A stretch of DNA of 20,394 nucleotides. Source: CAADGY01 sp900696665. GTDB taxonomy: Bacteria; Acidobacteriota; Terriglobia; Bryobacterales; Bryobacteraceae. The notes beneath the pieces are model-generated. The model had not been told where the DNA came from. It made no database searches and saw only the letters and a list, made by a program, of their open reading frames with translations. The stretch covers positions 1-20,394 of the forward strand of contig JAPSFM010000094.1 in assembly GCA_035063885.1 (NCBI GenBank), in the 5' to 3' direction. This document shows, piece by piece, positions 8,350 to 15,422 of the stretch (position 1 is the stretch's first letter; each line of letters starts with the position of its first letter). Position numbers and translations under genes: made by a program.

Positions 8350-9378
8350 ATGAAACTCATGAAATCGTATTGGCTGCTACTATGCGCTGCCGTCTCGATT
8401 TTGCCCGTGTCCGCCCACAACAGGAATGGCGACGGGGCCATCTTCCAGGCCATTCGTAACAACGATGTGCTGCTCGTGCACAAGCTGATCGAAGATGGTG
8501 CGTCGGCCAGCCATGGACGCCCGGATGGAACGACGCCCCTGATGCATGCCGCTCTTTACTCGGATGTTCCTTGCATGCGGCTGTTGATGGAACACGGTGC
8601 GGACCCCAATGCGGCGAACGCCGCCGGCGCCACCGCCCTGATGTGGTCTGTGCACGATCCGGAAAAGGTGGCTTTGCTGCTCGACAAGGGAGCGGATGTC
8701 AGGGCCAGAACCAAAGCGGGTAGGACAGCGCTTCTGATTGCCGCACGTCAGCAGGGAAAGGCCGATGTAATTCGCATGCTCCTGGCGCGGGGCGCGGACC
8801 CTAAGGACAAAGACGGGATGGGCGGCACCGCGCTGATGCTGGCCGCCGAAGCCGGCGATCTGGAAGTAGTGACGCTGCTTGTAGAGAAGGGTGTGGAGGT
8901 CAATGCCCAGGCGCACCCCGCTTTCGGTGCGCCACATTTTGGCAATCTCATGCCCGATTTTGTAAAGGCTCACTCGGGAGAGCCGCCCGCCGGCCCCACT
9001 GCGCTGACGCTTGCGGTAGCGGCTGACAACGCCGATGTTGTGCGGTTCCTGTTGGAGCATGGGGCAGAGGTGAACGTGCGCGCGCTGGGCGGCTTCAACC
9101 CCCTGCTCGTAAGTGCGAGACATAAGCAAACCGCGATTGTCCGCATGCTGCTGGCTGCCGGCGCCGACCCGAACTCGACGGAATACCGTGGAGCTACCCC
9201 TCTGATCGCGGCGGCGGCATCGGACGACTTCAGCACGGAGATGATCGCGCTGCTGCTGGACGCCGGAGCTGATCCGCGTGCGAAGGACAAAAGCGGGCAA
9301 ACAGCGCTCGATTGGGCGATGAAGCGGGGCGAAACAGCGGTGACGGGAATGCTCCGGAAAGCAGTAGAGGCGCAGTAG
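8350..9378 (+). CDS. Exported ankyrin-repeat protein
   Basis: A 342-residue protein from ATG 8350, with AGAGGAAA a few bases upstream. A Sec signal (residues 1-22, ending LPVSA) places it in the periplasm or beyond. It then consists almost wholly of ankyrin repeats of about 33 residues: for example DGTTPLMHAALYSDVPCMRL (59-78), AGRTALLIAARQQGKADVIR (123-142), GGTALMLAAEAGDLEVVTLL (158-177), TALTLAVAADNADVVRFLLE (217-236) and GATPLIAAAASDDFSTEMIA (281-300). A break of about 30 residues at 187-215 (rich in Ala, Pro, His, Gly) interrupts the stack. Ankyrins bind proteins and no catalytic site is seen. The CxxCH toroid gene starts 12 bp after the stop and is surely in the same operon, making it the likely partner. 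Confidence 0.92.
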   Translation: MKLMKSYWLLLCAAVSILPVSAHNRNGDGAIFQAIRNNDVLLVHKLIEDGASASHGRPDGTTPLMHAALYSDVPCMRLLMEHGADPNAANAAGATALMWSVHDPEKVALLLDKGADVRARTKAGRTALLIAARQQGKADVIRMLLARGADPKDKDGMGGTALMLAAEAGDLEVVTLLVEKGVEVNAQAHPAFGAPHFGNLMPDFVKAHSGEPPAGPTALTLAVAADNADVVRFLLEHGAEVNVRALGGFNPLLVSARHKQTAIVRMLLAAGADPNSTEYRGATPLIAAAASDDFSTEMIALLLDAGADPRAKDKSGQTALDWAMKRGETAVTGMLRKAVEAQ

Positions 9379-9390
9379 AGGAGATTGGCC

Positions 9391-10419
9391 ATGAAAATCT
9401 TTCGAACACTGACAATTGCCTTATTAGGCATCTCCGGGATGTCGCAAGCCGCCAGCCTGAGCGCGGGTGATATAAGAGCCGTGCGGGTTGCGGTGGAAAA
9501 GAGCCTGGCGCTGATGCAGCCGTCGAGCAAGCAGTTCTTTCAAAAATCAGGATGCATTTCGTGCCATCACCAATCGATCGGCGCGCTTGCGGTGGCGGCC
9601 GCGCGGGAGCGCGGGTTCACGGTCGACGAAGAGCTGGCGCGATATCAGGTCAAGGCCACAATCTCCATCGCGGCGCCTCATCGCGAGGCGCTGCTGCAAG
9701 CGATACCGACGATTCCGGTGACGCCGATCGTGAGCAGCTATGCGCTGGCCGGTTTGGCCGCCGAACGCTATCCCGCCGATGAGACGACGGATGCGCTTGT
9801 GATGGAACTGGCTGCGCGCCAAGCGTCCGACGGGTCCTGGCGTACGGACGAACAGAGACCGCCTCTTGAGCAGAGCCGCTTTACCTCCACGACGTTGACG
9901 GTGCGGGCGCTCCAACTTTATGCACCTGCCGGACGGAAGCAGGAGTTCGACAAGAGAGTCGCGAAGGCAAGGGAATGGCTGGCCAACGCGCAGGCGCATA
10001 CCACGCAGGAGATGACGATGCGCCTTCTGGGGCTGGCCTGGACGAGAGCGGATCGTACTCAGCTAAAGGCTGCTGCTACAGCCCTGCTTTCCGGCCAGCG
10101 CTCCGATGGCGGCTGGGCCCAACTGCCGGGGCTCGAAAGCGATGCCTATGCCACCGGTCAGGTGCTCTTCGCATTGCATGAAGCAGGCACCTTAAAAGGT
10201 ACGGACCCGCAGTATCGGACCGGAGTGCAGTTTCTGCTCCGCACCCAGCGGCCGGATGGGTCATGGCACGTCAAAAGCCGCGCGATGGGCTTCCAGCCCT
10301 ACTTCGAAAGCGGGTATCCGCACGGCCACGACCAATGGATCTCTTCAGCAGGCGCTGCCTGGGCTACCCTGGCGCTGGCCACGGCTGTAGAGCCGCCGCG
10401 CACCCTCTCGCGGCGGTAA
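9391..10419 (+). CDS. Exported alpha/alpha-toroid (squalene-cyclase-like repeat) protein with CxxCH motif
   Basis: I prefer ATG 9391 (342 residues), with GAGGAG at 9378-9383 and 7 bases of spacing; an in-frame TTG at 9385 would add two residues. A signal peptide (1-21, ending MSQAA) exports it. GCISCHHQS at 54-62 contains a CxxCH motif of the kind that binds haem c covalently, or possibly a metal. Three QW-type repeats follow, QASDGSW (144-150), QRSDGGW (236-242) and QRPDGSW (286-292), as in the squalene-hopene cyclase / prenyltransferase toroid fold. The DxDD acid of hopene cyclases is not seen, and a Tyr/His-rich end segment (YFESGYPHGHDQW, 304-316) is present. No cyclase activity should be assumed. 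Coupling to the ankyrin gene suggests an extracytoplasmic complex. Confidence 0.85.
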   Translation: MKIFRTLTIALLGISGMSQAASLSAGDIRAVRVAVEKSLALMQPSSKQFFQKSGCISCHHQSIGALAVAAARERGFTVDEELARYQVKATISIAAPHREALLQAIPTIPVTPIVSSYALAGLAAERYPADETTDALVMELAARQASDGSWRTDEQRPPLEQSRFTSTTLTVRALQLYAPAGRKQEFDKRVAKAREWLANAQAHTTQEMTMRLLGLAWTRADRTQLKAAATALLSGQRSDGGWAQLPGLESDAYATGQVLFALHEAGTLKGTDPQYRTGVQFLLRTQRPDGSWHVKSRAMGFQPYFESGYPHGHDQWISSAGAAWATLALATAVEPPRTLSRR

Positions 10420-10436
10420 AACCGGAGGCGCGTTGG

Positions 10437-10470
10437 ATGCTCCCGGCCTCAGTGGTGGGGCCGGGAGCGT
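10437..10470. terminator. Bidirectional hairpin between convergent genes
   Basis: GCTCCCGGCC at 10439-10448 and GGCCGGGAGC at 10459-10468 form a perfect 10-bp stem with a 10-base loop; T10438-G10469 and A10437-T10470 extend it. It lies 18 bases after the toroid gene and 5 bases after the hypB stop, so it can end transcription from both sides. There is no T-run on either strand. Confidence 0.62.
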
Positions 10471-10474
10471 GGTG

Positions 10475-11143
10475 TTACTTCTGTGCGGGCGTGAGTGATT
10501 CGATGTATTCCATCCACTCTTCCATTCCTTCGCCCGTCTTTGCCGAAACGCACAGCACACGAAGTCCGGGGCGCACGGCTTGAATATTCGCTCTTGCGGA
10601 TTCGAGATCGAATTCAGCGGCTTCACACAAATCCATCTTCGTGATTACCGCGACGTCGGCGCCATTGAAGATCGCCGGATACTTCAGCGGCTTGTCTTCT
10701 CCTTCCGTCACGGACATCAGCACTGCACGTACGTCTTCACCCAAATCGTAAGAAGCGGGACAAACCAGGTTGCCGACATTCTCGATAAACAGATAGTCCA
10801 CATCCGCGAGATGCCATTCTTCGAGCGAACTTCGAATCATGCTGGCATCCAGATGGCAGACCGTGCCGGTGACAATCTGTTTCACGGGCGCTCCACTGCG
10901 CGCCAGGCGGACGGCGTCGTTCTCGGTCGCCAGGTCGCCAACCAGGGCTGCGACCCGGTAACGGCTGTTCATCCGCGACAGCGTGCTCTCCAGAAAACGC
11001 GTCTTCCCTGAGCCGGGACTGGACACGAGGCTGACCACCGCGATGCCTTCCCGCTGGAAACGTGCGCGGAGTTCCCGCGCTACCAGATCATTGTGCTTGA
11101 GCACGTTGCGCCGCACCTCAACCAGCCGCGGCTCGGGTTTCAT
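10475..11143 (-). CDS. hypB: Hydrogenase/urease nickel incorporation GTPase HypB
   Basis: A 222-residue SIMIBI-class GTPase that, with HypA, delivers nickel to [NiFe]-hydrogenase (in some bacteria also urease). The start is ATG 11143, overlapping the hypA stop in a TGATG; the frame continues upstream but only as a shadow of hypA. The P-loop is SSPGSGKT (41-48), followed by LVGDLATENDA (67-77). The bridging metal site is GTVCHLDA with Cys96 and His97, and a second Cys at 128 in ENVGNLVCPASYDLGE, matching the dimer-interface site of known HypB proteins. ITKMD (167-171) is the base-recognition motif. The N-terminal CxxCGC and His-rich nickel stores found in some HypB are absent. Co-translated with hypA. 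Confidence 0.96.
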   Translation of the reverse strand: MKPEPRLVEVRRNVLKHNDLVARELRARFQREGIAVVSLVSSPGSGKTRFLESTLSRMNSRYRVAALVGDLATENDAVRLARSGAPVKQIVTGTVCHLDASMIRSSLEEWHLADVDYLFIENVGNLVCPASYDLGEDVRAVLMSVTEGEDKPLKYPAIFNGADVAVITKMDLCEAAEFDLESARANIQAVRPGLRVLCVSAKTGEGMEEWMEYIESLTPAQK

Positions 11144-11484
11144 CACTCCACCTCCAGCGCCGTAACCTGTAATTCCCGGCCTTCGATGACTTCCGCCGAC
11201 GGAGTTCCGCACTGTGGACATTGGAACAACTGCACCGACGGAAGAGTGCGCCGCTCGCGGCAGGCAGGGCAAAAGACCACCACCGGAGCCTCGGTAATGA
11301 CGAGCCGGGATCCCTCTAGCAGCGTACCCGCAGTTGCAATGTCGTAGGAGCCCGCCAGCGCTTCCGTTACCACGCCGGAGAGTTGACCCAGCGTCAGGTG
11401 GACCGCAACGACGCGAACGCCCCGGCGCTCGGCTTCTTCTTCGGCGAGTTCCACAATGCTGGTTGCGATGGAGAGCTCGTGCAT
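11143..11484 (-). CDS. hypA: Nickel metallochaperone HypA
   Basis: A 113-residue zinc-containing metallochaperone. It begins with the nickel-binding MHE (residues 1-3) of MHELSIATSIVELAEEEA, and has a structural zinc site formed by CPAC (72-75) and CPQC (89-92). Length and architecture are those of the family. The start is fixed by the MHE motif at ATG 11484, although the same frame is open further upstream into the divergent peptidase gene. It overlaps hypB by one base, so the two are translationally coupled. No hydrogenase, urease or hypCDEF gene is visible in the window, so the client enzyme lies elsewhere. The spacer to the divergent M14 gene contains a large inverted repeat (11500-11551). 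Confidence 0.96.
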   Translation of the reverse strand: MHELSIATSIVELAEEEAERRGVRVVAVHLTLGQLSGVVTEALAGSYDIATAGTLLEGSRLVITEAPVVVFCPACRERRTLPSVQLFQCPQCGTPSAEVIEGRELQVTALEVE

Positions 11485-11499
11485 GAATGCTTCAGATAT

Positions 11500-11551
11500 A
11501 ACCATTTTCCCATATGTCCGGGGGTGCGCCCCCGGAGCGGATAAAATGGTT
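11500..11551. promoter_or_regulatory. Nested inverted repeat in hypA/M14 divergent spacer
   Basis: The outer arms AACCATTTT (11500-11508) and AAAATGGTT (11543-11551) are perfect 9-bp complements. Inside them TCCGGGGG (11517-11524) and CCCCCGGA (11529-11536) form a perfect 8-bp stem with a TGCG loop. The element fills most of the 61-bp spacer. In the rightward transcript it would pair the GGAG ribosome binding site (11534-11537) and the ATG at 11546. As DNA it could be an operator for both directions. Role inferred only. Confidence 0.5.
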
Positions 11552-12742
11552 GTTCTGCCGGTCATGCTCACACGCCGAACATTGTTCAGTGCCATTTCTT
11601 CTGTGGCGATGGGTGCAGTTTCAGCCGCCGTGCGCATCGACGATGACATCCCTGGGGGCAACATCATCGTCGACGCGGTGGATGGCGATACCGTCTCCGT
11701 CCGCCAGGATCTCCGCGATACCGAGGGCAACTGGTTCTACTGGGCCTTCCGTGTGCAGGGCGCGGCCGGGCGCAAAATGACGTTTCGATTTCCGGGCCGG
11801 GCGCCCTTATCGGCGCTCGGGCCGGCGGTCAGCCTCGACCGCGGACGCACCTGGCAGTGGCTTGGCGCGGATTCCATCCACCAGGCATCCTTCACGTATA
11901 CGTTCCCGGCACGCGTGAAGGAGGTGCGGTTCTCCGTCAACATTCCCTATTTCGAAACCGATCTTGCACGTTTTCTCGACCGCCACCGCGGGAGCCCTTA
12001 TCTCAAGGCCGGTGTTCTGGCGAAAAGCCGGAAGGGGCGTGATATCGAGATGTTGCGCGTGGGAAATCTCGAGAACCCCAAAATCCGCGCGATTCTGACG
12101 GCACGCCATCACGCCTGCGAATCGCTTGCCAGCTACAGCCTGGAAGGAATTCTCGCGGGCATCGTGAAGGGCACTGCTGGGAACTGGCTGCGTGAAAACA
12201 CGGAATTCCTGGTTGTGCCCTTTATGGATAAGGACGGCGTGGAAGATGGCGATCAGGGTAAGAACCGCCGCCCGCATGATCACAACCGGGATTACGGCGG
12301 AGAGAGCATACACCCGTCGGTGAAGGCCCTTCGCGAGTTGGCGTCAAAATGGCCGGACGGGCGATTGCGATTTGCAATGGATCTGCATTGCCCCTACATC
12401 AGCGGTAAGGGTAATGAAGAGATCTACTTCGTCGGCTCGCGCCACCCGGAGATCTGGCGGGAGGTGGTGCGTTTTTCGAAAATACTCGAGTCCGTGCAAT
12501 CCGGTCCGCTGGTTTACCGCGCGGACAATAACTTGCCATATGGCGAAGGATGGAACACGGACGCGAACACCAAAGGTCTCAAGAGCTTTGGTATGTGGGC
12601 CGCGGAGCAACCGGGCATCCGGTTTGCTTCCACAATAGAAATTCCATATGCGACGGCCGGCGGAACGGCGGTAACGGCCACATCCGCACGGGCGTTTGGA
12701 ATCGATCTTGCAAGAGCGATAGGCCGTTATCTGGAGGGGTGA
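11546..12742 (+). CDS. Exported M14-family zinc carboxypeptidase
   Basis: Read from ATG 11546 (398 residues; GGAG 8 bases upstream). ATG 11564 would put the twin-arginine signal (LTRRTLFSAISSVAMGAVSA) right at the N-terminus and is an equally good start; the frame is open to 11456 but that part overlaps hypA. Residues about 35-130 form the beta-sandwich domain found before the catalytic domain in cytosolic-carboxypeptidase-like M14 enzymes. Catalytic residues: zinc ligands His189 and Glu192 in RHHACES, His281 in DLHCPY, substrate Arg in HNRDY (246-250), and the general base Glu365 in TIEIPYA. All are intact, so it should be an active carboxypeptidase or amidohydrolase outside the cytoplasm. 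The FAD oxidoreductase follows 6 bp later. Confidence 0.9.
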   Translation: MVVLPVMLTRRTLFSAISSVAMGAVSAAVRIDDDIPGGNIIVDAVDGDTVSVRQDLRDTEGNWFYWAFRVQGAAGRKMTFRFPGRAPLSALGPAVSLDRGRTWQWLGADSIHQASFTYTFPARVKEVRFSVNIPYFETDLARFLDRHRGSPYLKAGVLAKSRKGRDIEMLRVGNLENPKIRAILTARHHACESLASYSLEGILAGIVKGTAGNWLRENTEFLVVPFMDKDGVEDGDQGKNRRPHDHNRDYGGESIHPSVKALRELASKWPDGRLRFAMDLHCPYISGKGNEEIYFVGSRHPEIWREVVRFSKILESVQSGPLVYRADNNLPYGEGWNTDANTKGLKSFGMWAAEQPGIRFASTIEIPYATAGGTAVTATSARAFGIDLARAIGRYLEG

Positions 12743-12748
12743 AGGGAA

Positions 12749-14725
12749 ATGCGTCGACGTGATTTGCTCAGCGGGTTAGGACTGGGTGGTTACTCTTTGG
12801 TGGTGCTGGCGGACCAGATCTCACAGGGGCCCTTGCCGCCTGTGAGCGAACGGCTTCGCCGCGAGTTTGACCGGATAGCGCCGCCGGACCCGCAGCGCCG
12901 GAAGGCGGAAGCGGAGCCCAACATGGCTGTCGTCGATCTGGAAACCGACGTTTTCATTGCCGGAGGCGGCCTCGCAGGCGTGTGCGCCGCCATCGCGGCG
13001 GCACGCAACGGCGCCAAAGTCGTACTTGTACAGGACCGTTCCCGGCTGGGTGGCAACTCCTCCAGTGAAGTGAAAATGCACGTCGTCGGCGCGAACAGCC
13101 ACAAGGGCCGGCCGGGTTGGCGTGAGGGCGGGCTGATTGAGGAGTTCCGTCTGGACGATGCGGCAAACAATCCGCAGCGTTGCTGGGAGCTTTGGGACCT
13201 GTTGCTCTACGACAAGGTTGTCAGCGAGCCGAACATCACGCTGCTGCTCGAGACCATTTTGTATTCGGCCACCATGCAAGGCAGCCGTATCGAGCAGGTG
13301 ATGGCGCGATGCGACAAGAGCGAGCATCTGTACCGCATCAAGGCCGGGCTGTATGTCGACGCCACTGGCGACAGCCGTCTCGGCCTGGAAGCCGGGGCCG
13401 AGTACCGGACTGGCCGGGAGACGCGAAGCGAATTCAATGAATCGCTGGCGCCCGAAAAGGCCGACCAGGAAACCCTCGGCAGCAGCATTCTGTTCACCTC
13501 GCGCCTGCATCGCAAACCGATGCCTTACACGCCGCCCAAATGGGCAAGGAAAGTCACGAAAGAGCATCTCCGCTTTCGCAAGGTCGGCCCGGAGAATTGG
13601 GAGTATGGTTACTGGTGGATCGAGTGGGGCGGCGACAAGGATACGATTCGCGACAACGAGCGCATCCGGTTCGAACTGCTCTCGATTGTGACCGGCGTCT
13701 GGGACTACATCAAGAACAGCGGCGATTATCCGGACAGCTCGCATTGGGCGCTGGAATGGGTTGGCATGATGCCCGGCAAACGCGGCAGCCGGCGCCTGGT
13801 AGGCGACGTGATCCTTACGCAAGGGGACTTGATGAGGGGAACATGGCCAGATGCCGTGGCGATGGGCGGGTGGCCGATGGACGATCACCCGCCCGGAGGT
13901 TTTGACCGCTCGGATCTGCCGCCCAATACCGTCATCCGCACCGATGAAGTTTTCGATATTCCGCTGCGTGCACTCTACAGCCGGAATGTCACGAACCTCA
14001 TGATGGCGGGCCGGAACATCAGCGCCTCTCATGCCGCGTTTACCAGCACCCGTGTGATGGCGACCTGCGCATCCATCGGCCAGGCTGTCGGGACAGCAGC
14101 GGCGCTCTGCCGTGAGCGTGGCGTCACACCGCGTCAACTGGCGCGCGACCGTCAACTGGTCAGTGGCCTCCAGCAGTTGCTATTGCGCCAGGACCAGTCT
14201 ATCCGCACGGTCTCCAATCACGATACACGCGATCTGGCGCGAACCGCGGCCATCAAGTCTTCCGGCGAAGTGGGCGAGGCCAAGGCGGCCCTGGTGACGG
14301 ATGGAATCGACCGCGACATTCCACCGAATAAGAAAACGGGGAAGCCGGGCGAGGTACACCACTGGGCCGCAAAGCCGGACTCCCGGGAAGCCTGGATCGA
14401 GTTGTCCTGGCGCCAGCCGCAACGGCTGCGCGAAGTGGTGCTGAAGTTCGATACCGGTTTTCAGCGGGAGCTAACGCTCTCGGCCTCGGACTCGATCTCA
14501 CGCGCCATCGTGCGCGCACCGCAACCGGAAACGGTTCGTGATTACACGGTGACCGTGACCGGAGCGGACGGCCGCCAGCGTACGGTAGCAACGATAACAG
14601 GCAACCACCAGCGCTTGAATCGCATCACGTTCGAACCGGTCGATGCACTCGCCGTGCGGATTACCGCCACGAAGACGAACGGTGCGGAAGAAGTGCGGAT
14701 CTTCGAAGTCCGCTGCTACGCGTGA
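12749..14725 (+). CDS. Exported FAD-dependent oxidoreductase with C-terminal beta-sandwich-like region
   Basis: A 658-residue flavoprotein of the FAD_oxidored type (PF12831-like, often named xanthan-lyase-like). The ATG at 12749 has AAGGGA just upstream and lies 6 bp after the peptidase stop. It opens with a Tat-type MRRRDLLSGLGLGG. The dinucleotide-binding motif is DVFIAGGGLAGVCAAIAAAR (67-86), followed by LGGNSSSEV (100-108), the family's conserved segment. LYVDATGDSRLGLEAGAEY marks the second FAD contact, and MMAGRNISASHAAF with TRVMATCASIGQAVGTAA closes the FAD domain near residue 455. Residues about 490-658 look like a discoidin or galactose-binding-like sandwich (WIELSWRQPQRLREVVLKFD). 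This points to a carbohydrate-linked extracytoplasmic oxidation; the substrate is unknown. Operon with the M14 gene. Confidence 0.92.
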   Translation: MRRRDLLSGLGLGGYSLVVLADQISQGPLPPVSERLRREFDRIAPPDPQRRKAEAEPNMAVVDLETDVFIAGGGLAGVCAAIAAARNGAKVVLVQDRSRLGGNSSSEVKMHVVGANSHKGRPGWREGGLIEEFRLDDAANNPQRCWELWDLLLYDKVVSEPNITLLLETILYSATMQGSRIEQVMARCDKSEHLYRIKAGLYVDATGDSRLGLEAGAEYRTGRETRSEFNESLAPEKADQETLGSSILFTSRLHRKPMPYTPPKWARKVTKEHLRFRKVGPENWEYGYWWIEWGGDKDTIRDNERIRFELLSIVTGVWDYIKNSGDYPDSSHWALEWVGMMPGKRGSRRLVGDVILTQGDLMRGTWPDAVAMGGWPMDDHPPGGFDRSDLPPNTVIRTDEVFDIPLRALYSRNVTNLMMAGRNISASHAAFTSTRVMATCASIGQAVGTAAALCRERGVTPRQLARDRQLVSGLQQLLLRQDQSIRTVSNHDTRDLARTAAIKSSGEVGEAKAALVTDGIDRDIPPNKKTGKPGEVHHWAAKPDSREAWIELSWRQPQRLREVVLKFDTGFQRELTLSASDSISRAIVRAPQPETVRDYTVTVTGADGRQRTVATITGNHQRLNRITFEPVDALAVRITATKTNGAEEVRIFEVRCYA

Positions 14726-14767
14726 TGGTTCAGCTTCTTGACCTCAGGGTGTGAGAATTTTCTCTTT

Positions 14768-14801
14768 CAGATTTTCAGGCGGCGAGTAGCTGAAAAATCT
14801 G
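14768..14801. repeat. Inverted repeat at the end of the frameshifted gene
   Basis: CAGATTTTCAG (14768-14778) and CTGAAAAATCTG (14790-14801) are inverted copies differing by one extra A, with an 11-base loop. It lies inside the last codons of the frameshifted gene and 43 bp after the FAD gene stop, so it may be a terminator for the rightward operon. No clear T-run follows the second arm. Confidence 0.45.
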
Positions 14802-15133
14802 CTGAGCCGGTCAGCGGCGGCTTGTAACGCGTTGGGGTCATCGATGGCCAGAAACGCGTTATCGCTCTTGCGGAAGCCGATCTTTTTACAAATCAGTTCG
14901 CGCTCGATCAAGTGATGGCCGTTAAGGTAGTACGCAGTCTGGAACGTCAGTGCGTATACCGGCAGCGTTGGCGTGTGATGATGCGGTAACCGGAATCTTC
15001 GGTGGGGCATTCCGGCGCGCTGGAACGAAAGCCTGGTCCGGTTTCCATGCTCTTGAGAAGGAAGTACACTCCGAACCGACACCGAGGACAGCCCGCCGGC
15101 TCTCGAATCAGCGGATGCTCGGCGTCTTCAGAA

Positions 15134-15162
15134 TTTCCAACATATTTGGGTAGAGTTAGAAT
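15134..15162 (+). promoter_or_regulatory. Candidate sigma70-type promoter of the 75-aa gene
   Basis: TTTCCA (15134-15139, four of six) and TAGAAT (15157-15162, five of six) are separated by exactly 17 bases. Transcription would start near 15169, giving a leader of about 25 bases to the ATG at 15195. Confidence 0.45.
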
Positions 15163-15194
15163 AACATTAGCCGCATCCTGCGGCTCCATCTGAC

Positions 15195-15422
15195 ATGGAT
15201 TCTCAAAAAGCCATCGGACGTCCGCCGGAAGACCTTTCGTTAACGGAACGCACCGCTTTTGCGGGAAAAACCATCGCCCTCGAGATCTATTCACCGCAAA
15301 CCCTGCCAGTGCGCCGCATCGAGGCGATTGGGGACTCTCCGGAAGAATGTGCTCGTGCGTTGATGGAGCGCGGACTCGACCCGCGGAAATTCGAGCTGAT
15401 CTCGCTGGCCCCGCCTTATTGA
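15195..15422 (+). CDS. Small DUF5678-like protein
   Basis: A 75-residue soluble protein from ATG 15195. No clear Shine-Dalgarno sequence is visible, but a good promoter candidate ends 32 bp upstream. The segment FAGKTIALEIYSPQTLPVRR followed by IEAIGDSPEECARALMERGLDP has the pattern of DUF5678-type proteins ('GkwvAl..g.viasG.s.eEa...a...G'), small alpha/beta proteins of unknown function. The family link is by pattern memory only. It is divergent from the frameshifted gene (starts 5 bp apart), and its stop overlaps that of the convergent metalloprotease by 7 bases. Confidence 0.68.
   Translation: MDSQKAIGRPPEDLSLTERTAFAGKTIALEIYSPQTLPVRRIEAIGDSPEECARALMERGLDPRKFELISLAPPY

Larger units (their letters stand above)
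14744..15189 (-). pseudogene. Frameshifted zinc-ribbon-like gene of unknown function
   Basis: Two overlapping leftward frames together look like one protein. The first, from ATG 15189 (MEPQDAANVILTLPKYVG), reads to a stop at 14947 and carries a CPRC pair (GCPRCRFGVYFLLKSMETG) and a later ECP. The second, in the next frame, reads to 14744 and carries the protein-like segment ALTFQTAYYLNGHHLIEREL followed by KIGFRKSDNAFLAIDDP. Joining them needs a -1 shift between about 15082 and 14950. I see no slippery heptamer there, so a one-base indel or sequencing error is more likely than programmed frameshifting. If read through, the second Cys pair would be near ECP, completing a zinc ribbon. I do not recognise the family with certainty. 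Two separate small genes are the alternative. Confidence 0.5.

Noticed and set aside
11485..11730. N-terminal extension of HypA
   Set aside because: The MHE nickel motif must be at the N-terminus, so the start is 11484; the extension overlaps the divergent peptidase.
12821..14155. Leftward frame of 444 codons opposite the FAD oxidoreductase
   Set aside because: Antisense shadow of a gene with full FAD motifs; composition is not protein-like.
14950..15082. Programmed -1 frameshift site in the split gene
   Set aside because: No X-XXY-YYZ slippery heptamer or strong downstream stem is visible in the overlap; an indel is simpler.
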